Shown: in pieces, positions 1-9,972 of the stretch
Layout of the letters: each line of letters starts with the position of its first letter
Position numbering within the stretch: the stretch's first letter is position 1
Assembly (NCBI GenBank): GCA_963698885.1
Contig: CAVOSJ010000002.1
Location: 124,001 to 188,000 of the forward strand
Source of the DNA: JBARKJ01 sp963698885
GTDB lineage: Bacteria > Nitrospirota > JACRHJ01
DNA: 64,000 bases
Direction of reading: 5' to 3'
Notes under the pieces: model-generated
Database searches by the model: none
What the model saw: the letters and a program-made list of their open reading frames with translations, nothing else
What the model was told of the DNA's origin: nothing
Made by a program: the position numbers and the translations under genes

Positions 1-368
1 CTCTTGCCGACCAGCATGCAGCCGACAACTATGGCGAGCGTCCCCGCCCATCTCAGGGATGAAATCTCTTCGTGCAGGATTATCTTTGCGGTAATGGTGG
101 TGGTGACATAGCCTATGGCGGTTATGGGCATTACCACGCTGACCTCCGTCCAGGAAAGCGCTATAAGCAGGCATGCGAAAAATAGCGCGTCGAGCGCGAC
201 GCCGGAAACGACCGTCAGGTTGGTTACGCCCCTGATGAAGATGTGAAACAGCGCGGGGATGGAAAAAGACTCAACCTCGCCCACCTGCAGCATACCTTTT
301 CTGAGCAGGACGTTTCCCAACGACTCGAAACAAAGCCCGACAGCCAGTACTAAAATCGTCTTCAGCAA
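1..368 (-). CDS. EamA/SMR-like small membrane transporter (partial, runs off left edge)
   Basis: The reverse strand reads an uninterrupted hydrophobic protein from a TTG codon at 366-368 to the window edge, about 122 residues. The TTG is chosen because AGGAGG (375-380) sits six bases before it. The protein begins LKTILVLAVGLCFESLGN and shows four membrane segments, with a glutamate in the first (FES) and an inner run ending ALSWTEVSVVMPITAIGY, which is the style of the drug/metabolite transporter superfamily (EamA half-domain or small multidrug resistance type). Substrate unknown. It is transcribed away from the hpnA-like gene. The C-terminus is missing because of the window boundary. Confidence 0.7.
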   Translation of the reverse strand, partial: MLKTILVLAVGLCFESLGNVLLRKGMLQVGEVESFSIPALFHIFIRGVTNLTVVSGVALDALFFACLLIALSWTEVSVVMPITAIGYVTTTITAKIILHEEISSLRWAGTLAIVVGCMLVGK

Positions 369-453
369 TTAAGACCTCCTGAAATTAGAGTCGAATAATA
401 ATTCAATATCACAGCCCCTGTCAAGAATATTGAGCCGTGCGGGCGCTTTATTG

Positions 454-480
454 TTGACACTTAAGCCGCGTTTTTATAAC
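454..480 (+). promoter_or_regulatory. Candidate sigma-70 promoter close to the hpnA start
   Basis: TTGACA (454-459), 15-base spacer, TATAAC (475-480). The spacer is shorter than the usual 17. The start codon at 490 lies only nine bases past the -10 box and no Shine-Dalgarno is visible, so the transcript would be nearly leaderless. Confidence 0.35.
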
Positions 481-489
481 CTTTCCCTT

Positions 490-1476
490 ATGAAGAATTT
501 CGTTACGGGCGGTACGGGTTTCCTTGGCGCGGCGCTGGTCAGAAAGCTTCTCGCGCGGGGCGAGGAGGTTGTCTGTTTAGCCCGGCGTGGATGCGACGGC
601 AGAAATTTAGAGGGGCTTCCGGTGCGGGTAGCATACGGCGACCTGCTGGATGCGGACTCTCTTAGCCGGGGGATGAAAGGCTGCCGGAGGGTCTATCACG
701 CCGCGGCGGAGTACAGCCTATGGGTCCCGGATTCAAGCAGGATATACGAGGTGAACGTACAGGGCACGAAGAACGTCCTTGACGCGGCGCAAAGAGCCGG
801 GGTGGAGCGTGTCGTTTATACCAGCACGGTCGGCGCGCTTGGCAACCCGGGCGACGGCACTCCAGGCACGGAAGATACTCCCGTGACGCTGGCGGATATG
901 GCGGGAGATTATAAGAGGTCGAAGTTTATGGCGGAGCGTCTTGCGGAAAAATACGGGGCCAATGGACTGCCGGTCGTGATAGTAAATCCCAGTACGCCGG
1001 TCGGCCCGCGGGACGTAAAGCCCACGCCTACCGGGAAGATGATACTGGACTTCCTGAAGGGCAAAATGTTCGCCTATGTGGACACCGGCCTTAACCTTAT
1101 CGACGTGGACGACGCGGCCCAAGGGCATATCCTCGCGATGGAGAAGGGGGTGCCGGGACAGAAATATATCCTGGGTAACAGGGACCTTCGGCTGGAAGAG
1201 ATATTTACTATCCTCTCCGGCATAACCGGTATTCCCGCGCCCAGGATAAAGCTCCCGTACTGGTCGGTGCTGCCCATCGCTTACGTCAGCACGAAGCTCG
1301 CCGACTACGTTACAAGGAAACCGCCCCTTGCGCCTCTGGACGCCGTAAAGATGGCAAAGAAGATGATGTTCTTCGACCCGTCCAAGGCAATCCGGGAACT
1401 GGGCCTGCCGCAAAGCCCGGTGGAGGGGGCGCTCCTCGCCGCTGTCGAATGGTTCCGCGAGAACGGGTACGCCTGA
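490..1476 (+). CDS. hpnA: HpnA-like NAD-dependent sugar epimerase/dehydratase
   Basis: A 328-residue extended short-chain dehydrogenase. The N-terminus has the Rossmann motif TGGTGFLG (residues 6-13), and the catalytic pair is Y141 and K145 in DYKRSK. The block VNPSTPVGPRDVKPTPTG and the following YVDTGLNLIDVDD match my memory of the hopanoid-associated epimerase HpnA, which in known producers lies in hopanoid gene clusters and is thought to act on the polar head group. Start at ATG 490 gives the natural Rossmann N-terminus; an upstream in-frame extension to 430 adds residues that fit nothing. The next gene begins inside its stop (TGATG), so the two are translated together. No squalene-hopene cyclase is in the window, so the hopanoid role is inferred from family only. 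Confidence 0.75.
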   Translation: MKNFVTGGTGFLGAALVRKLLARGEEVVCLARRGCDGRNLEGLPVRVAYGDLLDADSLSRGMKGCRRVYHAAAEYSLWVPDSSRIYEVNVQGTKNVLDAAQRAGVERVVYTSTVGALGNPGDGTPGTEDTPVTLADMAGDYKRSKFMAERLAEKYGANGLPVVIVNPSTPVGPRDVKPTPTGKMILDFLKGKMFAYVDTGLNLIDVDDAAQGHILAMEKGVPGQKYILGNRDLRLEEIFTILSGITGIPAPRIKLPYWSVLPIAYVSTKLADYVTRKPPLAPLDAVKMAKKMMFFDPSKAIRELGLPQSPVEGALLAAVEWFRENGYA

Positions 1477-2276
1477 TGGAAAACCTCAGGCTTTTATTCC
1501 TGACCGTCCTTTTCCGCCCGTACGTTTTTTTATTCCTGGGTATTTATTTATACGCGGCGATAAAAAAACTCGGGCCCAAGAAGGCCGTCCTCTTCACCCT
1601 TATCGCCTGGGCGGTCGCCTATCTCTCCGAGTTCTCGTCCGTCAGGACCGGGTTCCCGTTCGGGCTATATTACTACATCCCCTCGACAACGGGTAAGGAG
1701 TTGTGGGTCATGGGCGTGCCGTTCATGGACTCGCTCTCTTTCACGTTCCTGTCGTACTCGAGCTGGCGCATGGCGCGTTTTTTTATACCGCAGGGTGAAA
1801 AATTTTCCTGGAGGATCATCGGGCTTGGCGCTTTCCTGATGACGCTCCTGGACGTAGTGATAGACCCGCTCGCGCTCCGGGGAGACAGATGGTTTTTGGG
1901 CAAGATTTATTACTATCCAACGCCGGGGCCTTATTTCGGCGTGACTATCGAGAATTTCGTCGGCTGGTTTTTCGTGGGTGCGCTTACGATGCGGATATGG
2001 AAGGCCGTCGATGGGGCCGTGGATGGGGCCATGGATGGCCATCAGAGTAAAGATAATGCGCCTGTTCCCGTAAAAGAGTTGATGGGCCCCGCGCTCTACT
2101 TCATCGTCTTAGTCTTCAACCTCTCCATGACTTTCTGGATAGGGGAGGTAAGTCTCGGCATGACGGGAGTGGTTTTATTCCTGCCCGTAACGGCGCTGTT
2201 CGTAAAGAGGGTGTTAAAAAACGGTGGCGGGCGAGTCAGGGAATGCAATTCCGAGCGGAGCGAAGAAGCCGTTTAA
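1476..2276 (+). CDS. Carotenoid biosynthesis (CruF/DUF422-like) integral membrane protein
   Basis: A 266-residue protein with about seven hydrophobic segments. The motif SVRTGFPFGLYYY (about residues 50-65) followed by VPFMDSLSF is typical of the DUF422/CruF family, which includes hydratases of acyclic C50/C40 carotenoids such as bisanhydrobacterioruberin hydratase and cyanobacterial CruF. The ATG at 1476 overlaps the stop of the epimerase gene. Around residues 175-190 there is a short DGAVDGAMDG repeat, a low-complexity linker. The last residues (CNSERSEEAV) come from a dispersed short repeat that has run into the reading frame. Which carotenoid or polyprenoid it acts on cannot be told; pairing with an HpnA-like gene suggests a polyisoprenoid lipid pathway. 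Confidence 0.65.
   Translation: MENLRLLFLTVLFRPYVFLFLGIYLYAAIKKLGPKKAVLFTLIAWAVAYLSEFSSVRTGFPFGLYYYIPSTTGKELWVMGVPFMDSLSFTFLSYSSWRMARFFIPQGEKFSWRIIGLGAFLMTLLDVVIDPLALRGDRWFLGKIYYYPTPGPYFGVTIENFVGWFFVGALTMRIWKAVDGAVDGAMDGHQSKDNAPVPVKELMGPALYFIVLVFNLSMTFWIGEVSLGMTGVVLFLPVTALFVKRVLKNGGGRVRECNSERSEEAV
2244..2270 (+). repeat. Short dispersed repeat coding NSERSEEA
   Basis: The stretch around ATTCCGAGCGGAGCGAAG is a sequence I recognise as a widely scattered short repeat in many environmental bacterial genomes. Here it supplies the last residues of the CruF-like protein. Only one copy is visible in this window. Confidence 0.45.
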
Positions 2277-2292
2277 TGCAAATTTCTTTTGA

Positions 2293-3199
2293 CTAAAGAA
2301 ACTTCCTCAAACCCTCCCGGAAGTCAATCGGCTCTATCCCCAGCTCAGCCATGCAATTCGTCCCGCAGACGTTATCCTCACCTAGCATCAGGAGCTGGTC
2401 CAGCGTTACCGGCGGCTTGGGCAGGATGGCTTCCATTGCCATCACTGCCGGACTTGCGAACGGCACGGGGATATGCATGATGGACTTCTTTTTTCCGAGG
2501 ACGGAAGCGATTTCAAGTACCACTTCGTCCAGCGTAAGCTGTCTCGGCCCGCATAGCTCCGCAACCTTTCCATAAAATTCCGGCTCCCCGGCTATCTTCG
2601 CCAGCGCCTCCGTCAGGTCGTCTATGTAAACCGGTTGAAAAAGCCCTTTTCCGGAACCTAGAAGCGGTATGAACGGGTACGGCATGCTTATCAGCGATTT
2701 CATCCTGAGGGTGAACTCGTCGCCCGGCCCGTAGATGATGGACGGGCGGGTGATGGTCCAGTTAAGCCCGGAGGAGCGGGTCATCTCCTCCGCCATGTAT
2801 TTAGTCTTGTGATATTCGGATTTAGCGTCCTCTCTGGTCCCCAGCGCGGACTGGTAAACGAAATGCTTTACCGTGCCCGCCTTCAAGTGCCGCGTCCAGG
2901 ACGTTCCTCGTGCCTTCGACATGGATGGAAAGGAAGCTCTGACCCGGCGCGGGCTGGATTATCCCGACAAGGTGCACGACAGCCTCGCACCCCTGGGCCG
3001 CGCGGATTAAGGACTCCCGGTCGCCGACGTCCCCCTGCGCAAGGTCGATGTTCGGGAGCAGCGCCCCCTCGCTCCCCCCGAAAAGTTTTCGGGCTTTTTC
3101 CAGGTTCCTGACGAGCGCGCGCACCGGCCTGCCGGAGGAGGCGAGTCTTTTGACGAGGTGGCTTCCGACGAAGCCGGTCGCGCCCGTCACCAATGTCAT
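2293..3199 (-). CDS. NDUFA9/NmrA-like NAD(P)-binding epimerase (frameshifted)
   Basis: Atypical short-chain dehydrogenase of about 302 residues, read in two frames. The first part begins MTLVTGATGFVGSHLVKRL with the nucleotide-binding glycine motif and runs to NVLDAAL. The second part resumes with KAGTVKHFVYQSALG, continues through YHKTKYMAEE (the YxxxK pair) and ITRPSIIYGPGDEF, and ends EGLRKFL. One base seems to be missing near 2880-2887. The family includes complex I NDUFA9-like and quinone-related proteins; no specific substrate can be named. The ATG at 3197-3199 is preferred, though a TTG at 3209-3211 overlapping the catalase stop is possible. It follows the catalase gene with no gap. 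Confidence 0.7.
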
Positions 3200-3207
3200 G
3201 CTTCTAC

Positions 3208-4710
3208 TCAAGCGACCCGCTCTTCTTTGGATATGCTGGCCGCCAGTGCCTTTATTTCCTTTATGTCCAGTTTAAGCCCCTCTGCCACGCGGCGGCCATA
3301 TTCCGGGTCAGCCTTGTAAAAGATCGCCGTCTGGCGGAGTTGGATGCGTTTTTGAGCGCCGCCCAAGTGGTCCACGATGTTGCCGACCAGGTGTTCCCTG
3401 TCCTCTTCTTTCATGACATTGCGGTAGAGGTTGCCGGCTTGCACGAAATCATCATTAGGAAACGTAAAGGCATAATGCCCGGCTTGGCCGGAAATCTCAA
3501 ATGGAGGCTCAGCCGCCTTCGGGTCCGGTTCCGGCCCGCCGAAACTGTTAGGCCAGTAATTGGGGCCGGCTTCTCCATTGGCGTCGACACGCATGAGGCC
3601 GTCTCGCTGGTAACTGTTTTCAGGGGCGTTTTTGGGGGCGTTTACCGGGATCAGGTTGTAATTGGGGCCCAGGCGGTGGATGTGGGTATCATGATAGGAA
3701 AAAACCCTGGATTGCAGCATCTTGTCCGGTGAAATGGCTATACCCGGCACCACGTTGCCGGGACAGAAAGCGGCCTGCTCCACTTCCGCATAATAATTAA
3801 CCGGGTTTCGGTCCAGCACCAATTTACCGATTTTGATGGGAGGGACCTCGCTATGCGGCCAGACCTTGGTTATGTCAAAGATATCCCAGGGGAAATTCCG
3901 GGCTTTTTCAGGCGTCAGGATCTGCATTTCAAGCGTCCAGGAAGGGTATTCGCCGCTCTCTATGGCGTTATACAGGTCGCGGGTGGCATGATTCGGGTCT
4001 TCGCCTGAGATGCGCCTTGCCTCCTCACGGGTAAGGTTTATTATGCCCTGGTCCGTCTTGAAGTGATATTGCACCCAGACATAATCGCCCTTGCCGTTAT
4101 ACCATTTATAGGTGTGGCTGCTGTATCCGTTCATGTTGCGGTAAGTGGCAGGCGTGCCCCTGTCAGAAAAGAGGATGGTGACCTGATGTATCGATTCCGG
4201 CGTCAGGGAAAGGAAGTCCCAGAACATGTTGGGGTCCGGCAGGTTCGTGGCCGGGTTACGCTTCTGCGTGTGGATGAAGTCGGGAAACTTGAGCGGGTCG
4301 CGGATGAAGAAGACCGGCGTGTTATTCCCAACTAAGTCGTAATTGCCTTCCTCCGTATAGAATTTCAGCGCGAAACCCCGCGGGTCACGCGCTGCATCCG
4401 CCGAGCCTCTTTCACCGCCAACCGTGGAAAATCTGGCGAAGACCTCGGTCCGCTGGCCGATTTTCGAAAGAAATTTCGCCTTAGTGTATTTTGTAACGTC
4501 GGCCGTAACCTCAAAATACCCGTGCGCGCCCGCACCCTTTGCGTGCACCACCCGCTCCGGAATACGCTCCCTGTCGAAATGAGCCAGCTTCTCTAAAAGG
4601 TGAGCGTCTTGTATCAGGACGGGGCCGCGTTCTCCGGCGGTCATGCTGTTCTGATCATTACCGACGGGAATTCCAAAGGCAGTTGTCAGGCCCTTTTTTT
4701 TAGTTGCCAT
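3208..4710 (-). CDS. katA: Monofunctional haem catalase (small-subunit type)
   Basis: A 500-residue catalase that converts hydrogen peroxide to water and oxygen in the cytoplasm. Visible active-site residues: H56 in RVVHAKG, N129 in LVGNNTPVFFIRDP, and the haem-ligand Y339 in RVFSYHDTHIHRLG with R335. Length fits small-subunit catalases. The ATG at 4710 is preceded by GAGGGG, better than a start 22 codons further upstream. The epimerase follows directly and the cation efflux gene lies upstream on the same strand after a 150-base gap. It shows that the organism meets oxygen at least sometimes. KatE-type C-terminal extension is absent. Confidence 0.95.
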   Translation of the reverse strand: MATKKKGLTTAFGIPVGNDQNSMTAGERGPVLIQDAHLLEKLAHFDRERIPERVVHAKGAGAHGYFEVTADVTKYTKAKFLSKIGQRTEVFARFSTVGGERGSADAARDPRGFALKFYTEEGNYDLVGNNTPVFFIRDPLKFPDFIHTQKRNPATNLPDPNMFWDFLSLTPESIHQVTILFSDRGTPATYRNMNGYSSHTYKWYNGKGDYVWVQYHFKTDQGIINLTREEARRISGEDPNHATRDLYNAIESGEYPSWTLEMQILTPEKARNFPWDIFDITKVWPHSEVPPIKIGKLVLDRNPVNYYAEVEQAAFCPGNVVPGIAISPDKMLQSRVFSYHDTHIHRLGPNYNLIPVNAPKNAPENSYQRDGLMRVDANGEAGPNYWPNSFGGPEPDPKAAEPPFEISGQAGHYAFTFPNDDFVQAGNLYRNVMKEEDREHLVGNIVDHLGGAQKRIQLRQTAIFYKADPEYGRRVAEGLKLDIKEIKALAASISKEERVA

Positions 4711-4863
4711 TTTTCCCCTCTTTTCCATGCCTGTAGGTTGATGTATCGGTAACCGCGGGACCACTTGCAAGTACATTTCCTAATATACCACAAAATTAAT
4801 GCGGACCCGCGGCTTACGCGCAAGGACGCGGGACACGGAAAAGGGGGGCGTGGGGCTATGGAT

Positions 4864-5847
4864 TTAATGCGTATGCGCGGGGAGGTGCTCTTCTTCGTGG
4901 CTGTGGCCGTGCGCGTGGGTGTGCGCTACACGGCGCTCACAGTGGACGATGTCGCAGACAAGGTTATTGAACTCGCACTCTCCTTTTTCCAGCTGAAGGG
5001 TGGAGTGGTTTATGTGGAAGCAGGAAATGAGGCGGCAGTTTATGTCGTCGATTATCTTTTTGCGCTCCCCGTGGTAGTCCGGGTCGATCATGATATGCGC
5101 AGAGAGCGCAGATATGCTTGGGCAGATGCTCCAGACATGCAGCCTGTGAACGTCCAGGACGTGGTCCACCTCCTTTATCTCGCCCACCACGGCATTGATA
5201 TCCAGCCCCTTCGGCACGCCTTCAAGGAGTATATGGGCCGCCTCGTAAAGCACCGTTATCGCCCCGCGCAGGATTACGAGGGAGAATATTATGGACAGTA
5301 TCGGGTCTACCAGATACCAGCCGGTGTAATAGATTATAACCGCGCCGATTATAACGCCCACGGAGATGAGCACGTCCCCCACGACGTGCAGGAATGCGCT
5401 CCGGACGTTTAAGTCATGCTCGTCGTGGCCATGCAGGCGGTGGACGACGAAGAGGTTTACTACCAGGCCGAAACCGGCGGCGACCAGCATCCCCACGCTT
5501 TTTACCGGTTCGGGTGCGGAAAGCCTTTGCACGGCCTCAAAGACTATGACCCCGGATATGACTACGAGGGTCATGCCGTTGATAAGGGCCGCGAAAACCT
5601 CGCTTCTGTGCCAGCCGTAGGTGCGTGTATCCGTTGCGGGGAGGGCGGAAAGTATTATCGCGAAAAGGGCTAAGCCAAGCGAGACCAGGTCGGTAAGGAC
5701 ATGGGCCGCATCGGAGAGCAGGGCCAGGGAGTTTGTGAGGAACCCGGCGGTAACCTCCACCAGGAAAATAAATCCGGTCAGTATGAGAGAGAAAAGCAGG
5801 TTTCTCGACTGCTCGGTGTCCGACTTTAACCCGGCAAGAACTTTCAT
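4864..5847 (-). CDS. Cation diffusion facilitator, zinc-type (CzcD/ZitB-like)
   Basis: A 327-residue inner-membrane metal/proton antiporter with six membrane segments and a cytoplasmic C-terminal domain. The transport site is seen as H49 and D53 in DAAHVLTD (second segment) and H154 and D158 in HVVGD (fifth segment), the HDHD set associated with zinc export. A histidine-rich loop (HRLHGHDEHD) lies between segments four and five, and the tail ends in a His cluster (HTHAHGHSHEEEHLPAHTH). The C-terminal domain also has several cysteines (CEFNNLVCDIVHC). Zinc is the most likely cargo, cobalt or cadmium possible. It stands alone upstream of catalase. Confidence 0.9.
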   Translation of the reverse strand: MKVLAGLKSDTEQSRNLLFSLILTGFIFLVEVTAGFLTNSLALLSDAAHVLTDLVSLGLALFAIILSALPATDTRTYGWHRSEVFAALINGMTLVVISGVIVFEAVQRLSAPEPVKSVGMLVAAGFGLVVNLFVVHRLHGHDEHDLNVRSAFLHVVGDVLISVGVIIGAVIIYYTGWYLVDPILSIIFSLVILRGAITVLYEAAHILLEGVPKGLDINAVVGEIKEVDHVLDVHRLHVWSICPSISALSAHIMIDPDYHGERKKIIDDINCRLISCFHINHSTLQLEKGECEFNNLVCDIVHCERRVAHTHAHGHSHEEEHLPAHTH

Positions 5848-5934
5848 TACGGCCTCTTGGGGTGATGCCCCTTCTTCCTTAAATAATAGCCGAAATCCCC
5901 CGCGTTTTCAAGCGAAACGGTACCCGCTAAATCC

Positions 5935-5963
5935 TTGACTACACCCTCTTTCTCTGTTAATAT
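5935..5963 (+). promoter_or_regulatory. Candidate sigma-70 promoter for the GH57 operon
   Basis: TTGACT (5935-5940), 17-base spacer, TAATAT (5958-5963). The start codon is 24 bases downstream and a purine-rich AAAAGGG precedes it. No other promoter-like element is seen between the divergent efflux gene and GH57. Confidence 0.55.
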
Positions 5964-5986
5964 CAAAACTTACGTTTAAAAGGGCC

Positions 5987-8105
5987 ATGAAAAAAATAAA
6001 ATTCGTCTTCGCCATCCATAACCATCAGCCGGTAGGGAACTTCGACCATATCGCGGAAGAGGCGTACCATAACGCCTATCTCCCACTCGTGGAGGCGGTC
6101 AGGGAGGTCCCCTGGTTCAAGATAAACCTGCACTTCACGGGCTCGCTCCTTGAGTGGATGCTGAAAAACCACCCTGATTTCATCAAAACCGTCGCTTCGA
6201 TGGTGGAATCGGGGCAGGCGGAGGTCATGGGCGGCGGCTTCTACGAGCCCATCCTGGCGCTGCTCCCGGACGAGGACAAGCTGGGCCAGATACGGAAGCT
6301 CTCGAAGTTCGTAGAAGAGCATTTCGGCAAAAAACCACAGGGGTATCTGGCTTGCCGAGAGGGTCTGGGAGCCACACCTGCCTGCCGCGATAAGCGACGC
6401 CGGCATCGAATACGTCGTGGTGGACGATTTCCATTTCAAGATGTCGGGCCTCAGGGACAATGAGCTGACCGGGTACTTCATTACCGAAGAACAGGGCAAG
6501 ACGCTCAAGGTATTCCCAGGGAGCGAGAGGCTGCGTTACACTATCCCCTTCAAGGAGCCGGAAGAAACCATCCAGTGCTTCCGGGACATCCCGGACGCGG
6601 GCGAGAACACGCTTGCGGTCATGGCGGACGACGGGGAGAAGTTCGGCTGCTGGCCCGGCACCTATAAATGGGTCTACGAGGAAGGCTGGCTCCGGCGGTT
6701 CATCAAGGCGCTGGAGGACAACTCGGACCTTGTGCAGACTGCCACTTTCAGCGAGTATATAGACTCCGAAGGCCCCAGGGGCAGGGTGTATCTTCCGACC
6801 TGCTCGTACACGGAGATGGGCGAGTGGTCGCTCCCGGCGGCTGCGATGGTCGAGTACGAGGACTTCCTGGAAGAGCTGAAACTTCAGCCGGGATACGATA
6901 TAAAAAGGCTTTTCGTCAAGGGCGGCTTCTTCCGGAACTTCCTTTCGAAATATCCGGAAGCGAACGCCATGCACAAGCGGATGCTCCAGGTCAGCCGCAA
7001 GGTGCACGACGCCGGCGGCTCGTCCTTAAACGATGAAGCATTCGACGACCTCTGGCGCGGGCAATGCAACGACGCGTACTGGCACGGCGTCTTTGGCGGG
7101 TTATACCTCCCGCACCTCCGGGACTCGGTTTACCGCCATCTGATAAAAGCGGAGATAGCCGCCGAAGCCGCGTCTGGAGCGCAGGGCAGGCTCACGGTGG
7201 AGACAGCCGACCTGGACGGGGACCTCTCCGACGAGGTGATGATAACCAACGGCGACATGGCCGTGGCCCTTGACCCCGGCGAGGGCGGGATAATCTACGA
7301 ACTGGACTACCGCCCGATATCCATGAACCTGATGAATACGCTTTCCCGGCGGCCGGAAGCTTACCACCGGAAGCTGAAGGACCAGTACTCCGCGGCCCAC
7401 GCAGGCGAAGGCGCGGCGACCATACACGAGAAGATGGGCGCGAAGGAGGAAGGTCTTTTCAAGTACCTGCACTACGACTGGTACAGGAAGGCTTCGCTCA
7501 TAGACCATTTCCTGGGCCAGGAGATGGACTTCGAGGCGTTCAGGAACTCTTCGCACAAGGAAGCGGGCGATTTCGTAAAGAGCGCGTACTCATCCGCCGT
7601 GGAGAAGCAGGACGGCAAGGTTATGGTCGTCCTATCCCGCATGGGAGAGGTGCAGGGCCAGAAGGTGCTGGTCCGGAAGACTGTAACGGTCCGGGAAGAC
7701 GAGAGCGGTCTTAATGCCGATTACGTCCTCCGGAACGAAGGTAACGAGGAGCTTAACACCGCCTTCGCGGTGGAGTTTAATTTCTCCCTGCTTGCCGGAA
7801 ACTCGCCGGACAGGTATTTCGAGATACCGGGGCACTCCCTGAAGGCCAATAACTTCGCCAGCGCCGGAGAATTGAATAACGTGCAGGAAGTCCGGATGAT
7901 CGACGAATGGCTTAACTATGTGCTGACGCTTTCTTTCAGCGAAAAGGCGGCGCTTTGGCGCTTCCCGGTCGAGACGGTATCGCAATCCGAGTCCGGGTAC
8001 GAGCGCGTTTTTCAAGGTTCAAGTGTAGTCCCTGTCTGGAGGGTGACGCTCCAGCCCGGGGTGGATAGCACGCTTTCCATAAAATTGAATTTAGCTCGAA
8101 GGTAA
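5987..8105 (+). CDS. GH57 alpha-amylase/4-alpha-glucanotransferase (frameshifted)
   Basis: About 705 residues once one base is corrected. GH57 hallmarks: HNHQP at residues 11-15, GQAEVMGGG near 76-84, then WLAERVWEP, where the first Glu (about E124) aligns with the nucleophile E123 of Thermococcus litoralis 4-alpha-glucanotransferase, and ADDGEKFGCWPGT carrying the acid/base Asp. The C-terminal half resembles the beta-sandwich DUF1925/DUF1926 domains of this subfamily. It likely rearranges or trims alpha-1,4 glucans such as glycogen in the cytoplasm (no signal peptide). The frame breaks at a run of four Gs (6340-6343), just before the nucleophile motif; three Gs restore the motif. An exported protein follows after nine bases. 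Confidence 0.85.
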
Positions 8106-8114
8106 GAGGGTTTT

Positions 8115-9968
8115 ATGAACAAGTTGTTGGCAATACCCGCATTATTTTTTATCCTGGCCCTTAATGCCCCCCAGGTCGCCTTAGCCGCCCAATCCACCGC
8201 CCCCGCTGTTGCTTCCGCCCCGCCGGCTGATACCGTGGACCGGATGGCAGGCGTTGTGCTGAAGCATTTTCCCCGTGCGGAGGGGAAGGTCATAAACGCC
8301 GATGAAAAGACGGTTACGGTGGACATCGGGGCCGCGAACGGGCTTACAGTCGGCACGCAGGTATATCTCTTCCGCCCCGGGAAACCGATATTCCATCCGG
8401 TGACGAAGGAAATACTGGGGTACCGGGAGGAGGCGCTCGGAAGCTTTATCGTGAAAGAGCTGAAAGATAAAGAGGCGACGGGCGAGTTAAAGGAACTGCT
8501 GGTCACCCGGATAATACCGGGGGACCTGGCCCGGCTCTCGACCGAGAAAACGAAGCTCGTCTTTGCTTCCGCCGCCGGCGACGTCAATGAACTTGTCAAG
8601 GACAGGCTGCTGAACATCCTCCGCGACTCAGGCCGGTTCGAGATGCTGGGGATAGAGGAGCTTCCGAAAGGCGCGGGGCAAAAGGAGATCGCGGGGCTGG
8701 CCAAGGACAAGGGCGCACAAGAGGTCGTAACGCTTTCGACCTCGCCTACAAAGAGGCTGGACAGGACGACGGTGGAAATAAAGCTCTATGCGCCGGACGG
8801 AAGCGTGGTGGAAAATCTGTCGTCGCTGGTGGATTCGACAAGCGACGTATATAAAGAAAAAGAAATGGACATCCCGCTTGTTACGGCTGAAAGGCGTGAT
8901 TTTTACCACCTGGACGAGCTGCCTTACAGGGCGAAACATTTCGCCGCCGGGAACATTACGGGAGAGGGCAAGACTGAGCTTGCGATATCTACCGGCAGCC
9001 GGATAATTATATACAGGCTGGAAAAAGGGGTGCTCCGGGAGCTTTGGCGCGAAGCTGATGCGCTGCCTGCGGAGCATTTAGACGTCGAATGCGCCGACAT
9101 CGACGGGGACGGGAAAGACGAGGTCTATGTCACGGCTTACGGCGAGGGCAAGGCGGCCTCTTACGTCATAAAATATGACGGCTCGAATTTCAAGAGGGTG
9201 TTCGGCCCCGAGCAGGTGCTTTTCAGAGTGCTGGATATGCCGGACGGATCGAGGAAGCTCCTTACCACCACCGTCGGCATGGACGCGCCATATTCGGGCA
9301 TGATCTACGATACGGCCTGGAAGGACGGAGTCCTCGTAAGGCGGGGGACGTTCAGCCTGCCCTACAAGATAAAGGACCCTTACGGTTTCGCGATCATAGA
9401 CATAGCGGGGAAAGACAAGCTCGGGAAGGATATAAAAGTCCCCGCCTACGTATGGATTGACGACGACGACTATATTCAGGTGCTGGATAGCCAAGGAAAA
9501 AAGCTCTGGAAAAGCGGCGAGCGTTTCGGCGGGTACGACAATTTCTTCGAGGTCGACGAGAAGAAGCTGGCGTTTCCCGGCGCGGATAACCGGGGGAAGG
9601 TCAAGGGCAGGGTGATCGTCCGGACTGGGCCGGAAGGCGGGAAGGAAATCATCATAACCAAGAACATCCCGATGACAAACGCCATCCGGCGCTGGCACGG
9701 ATACAGCGGCGCTGAAATATACTCCATGGCCTGGAACGGGGCCGGGCTTGAGCAGCGCTGGAGCATAAAGAATATCGAAGGCTACCTTGCCGACATCTGC
9801 GTGGGCGGTGTTTCCAATGACGGAGGGGAAGAGATAGCGATACTCACGGACCCGACCTTCAAAGTCGAACACAAGTCGAAGACGCTGCCGATGGGCGGGG
9901 CTAATTCCCTGAAAAGCTTTATCGAAGACAGCTCAAAGCTTCTTATATATAAAGTGCCGCAGAGGTAA
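8115..9968 (+). CDS. Exported protein with FlgT/CsgG-like N-terminal part and FG-GAP-like repeats
   Basis: A 617-residue protein with a signal peptide (hydrophobic MNKLLAIPALFFILAL then ALAA, cleavage near residue 25). Residues about 50-130 (KVINADEKTVTVDIGAANGLTVGTQVYLF) resemble the C-terminal domain of FlgT; residues about 150-245 resemble a CsgG-type fold. The rest has FG-GAP-like segments with calcium-type loops such as DIDGDGKDEVYV and DDDDY, suggesting a beta-propeller. The start follows TAAGAGGG. It probably resides in the periplasm or outer membrane. It lies between a glucan enzyme and uppS, four bases before the latter. Function unknown to me. Confidence 0.65.
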   Translation: MNKLLAIPALFFILALNAPQVALAAQSTAPAVASAPPADTVDRMAGVVLKHFPRAEGKVINADEKTVTVDIGAANGLTVGTQVYLFRPGKPIFHPVTKEILGYREEALGSFIVKELKDKEATGELKELLVTRIIPGDLARLSTEKTKLVFASAAGDVNELVKDRLLNILRDSGRFEMLGIEELPKGAGQKEIAGLAKDKGAQEVVTLSTSPTKRLDRTTVEIKLYAPDGSVVENLSSLVDSTSDVYKEKEMDIPLVTAERRDFYHLDELPYRAKHFAAGNITGEGKTELAISTGSRIIIYRLEKGVLRELWREADALPAEHLDVECADIDGDGKDEVYVTAYGEGKAASYVIKYDGSNFKRVFGPEQVLFRVLDMPDGSRKLLTTTVGMDAPYSGMIYDTAWKDGVLVRRGTFSLPYKIKDPYGFAIIDIAGKDKLGKDIKVPAYVWIDDDDYIQVLDSQGKKLWKSGERFGGYDNFFEVDEKKLAFPGADNRGKVKGRVIVRTGPEGGKEIIITKNIPMTNAIRRWHGYSGAEIYSMAWNGAGLEQRWSIKNIEGYLADICVGGVSNDGGEEIAILTDPTFKVEHKSKTLPMGGANSLKSFIEDSSKLLIYKVPQR

Positions 9969-9972
9969 GGCA

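Noticed and set aside
5963..9872. Long minus-strand open frames across the GH57 and exported-protein genes
   Set aside because: They are antisense shadows: low similarity to known proteins, Arg/His-rich composition and no ribosome sites.
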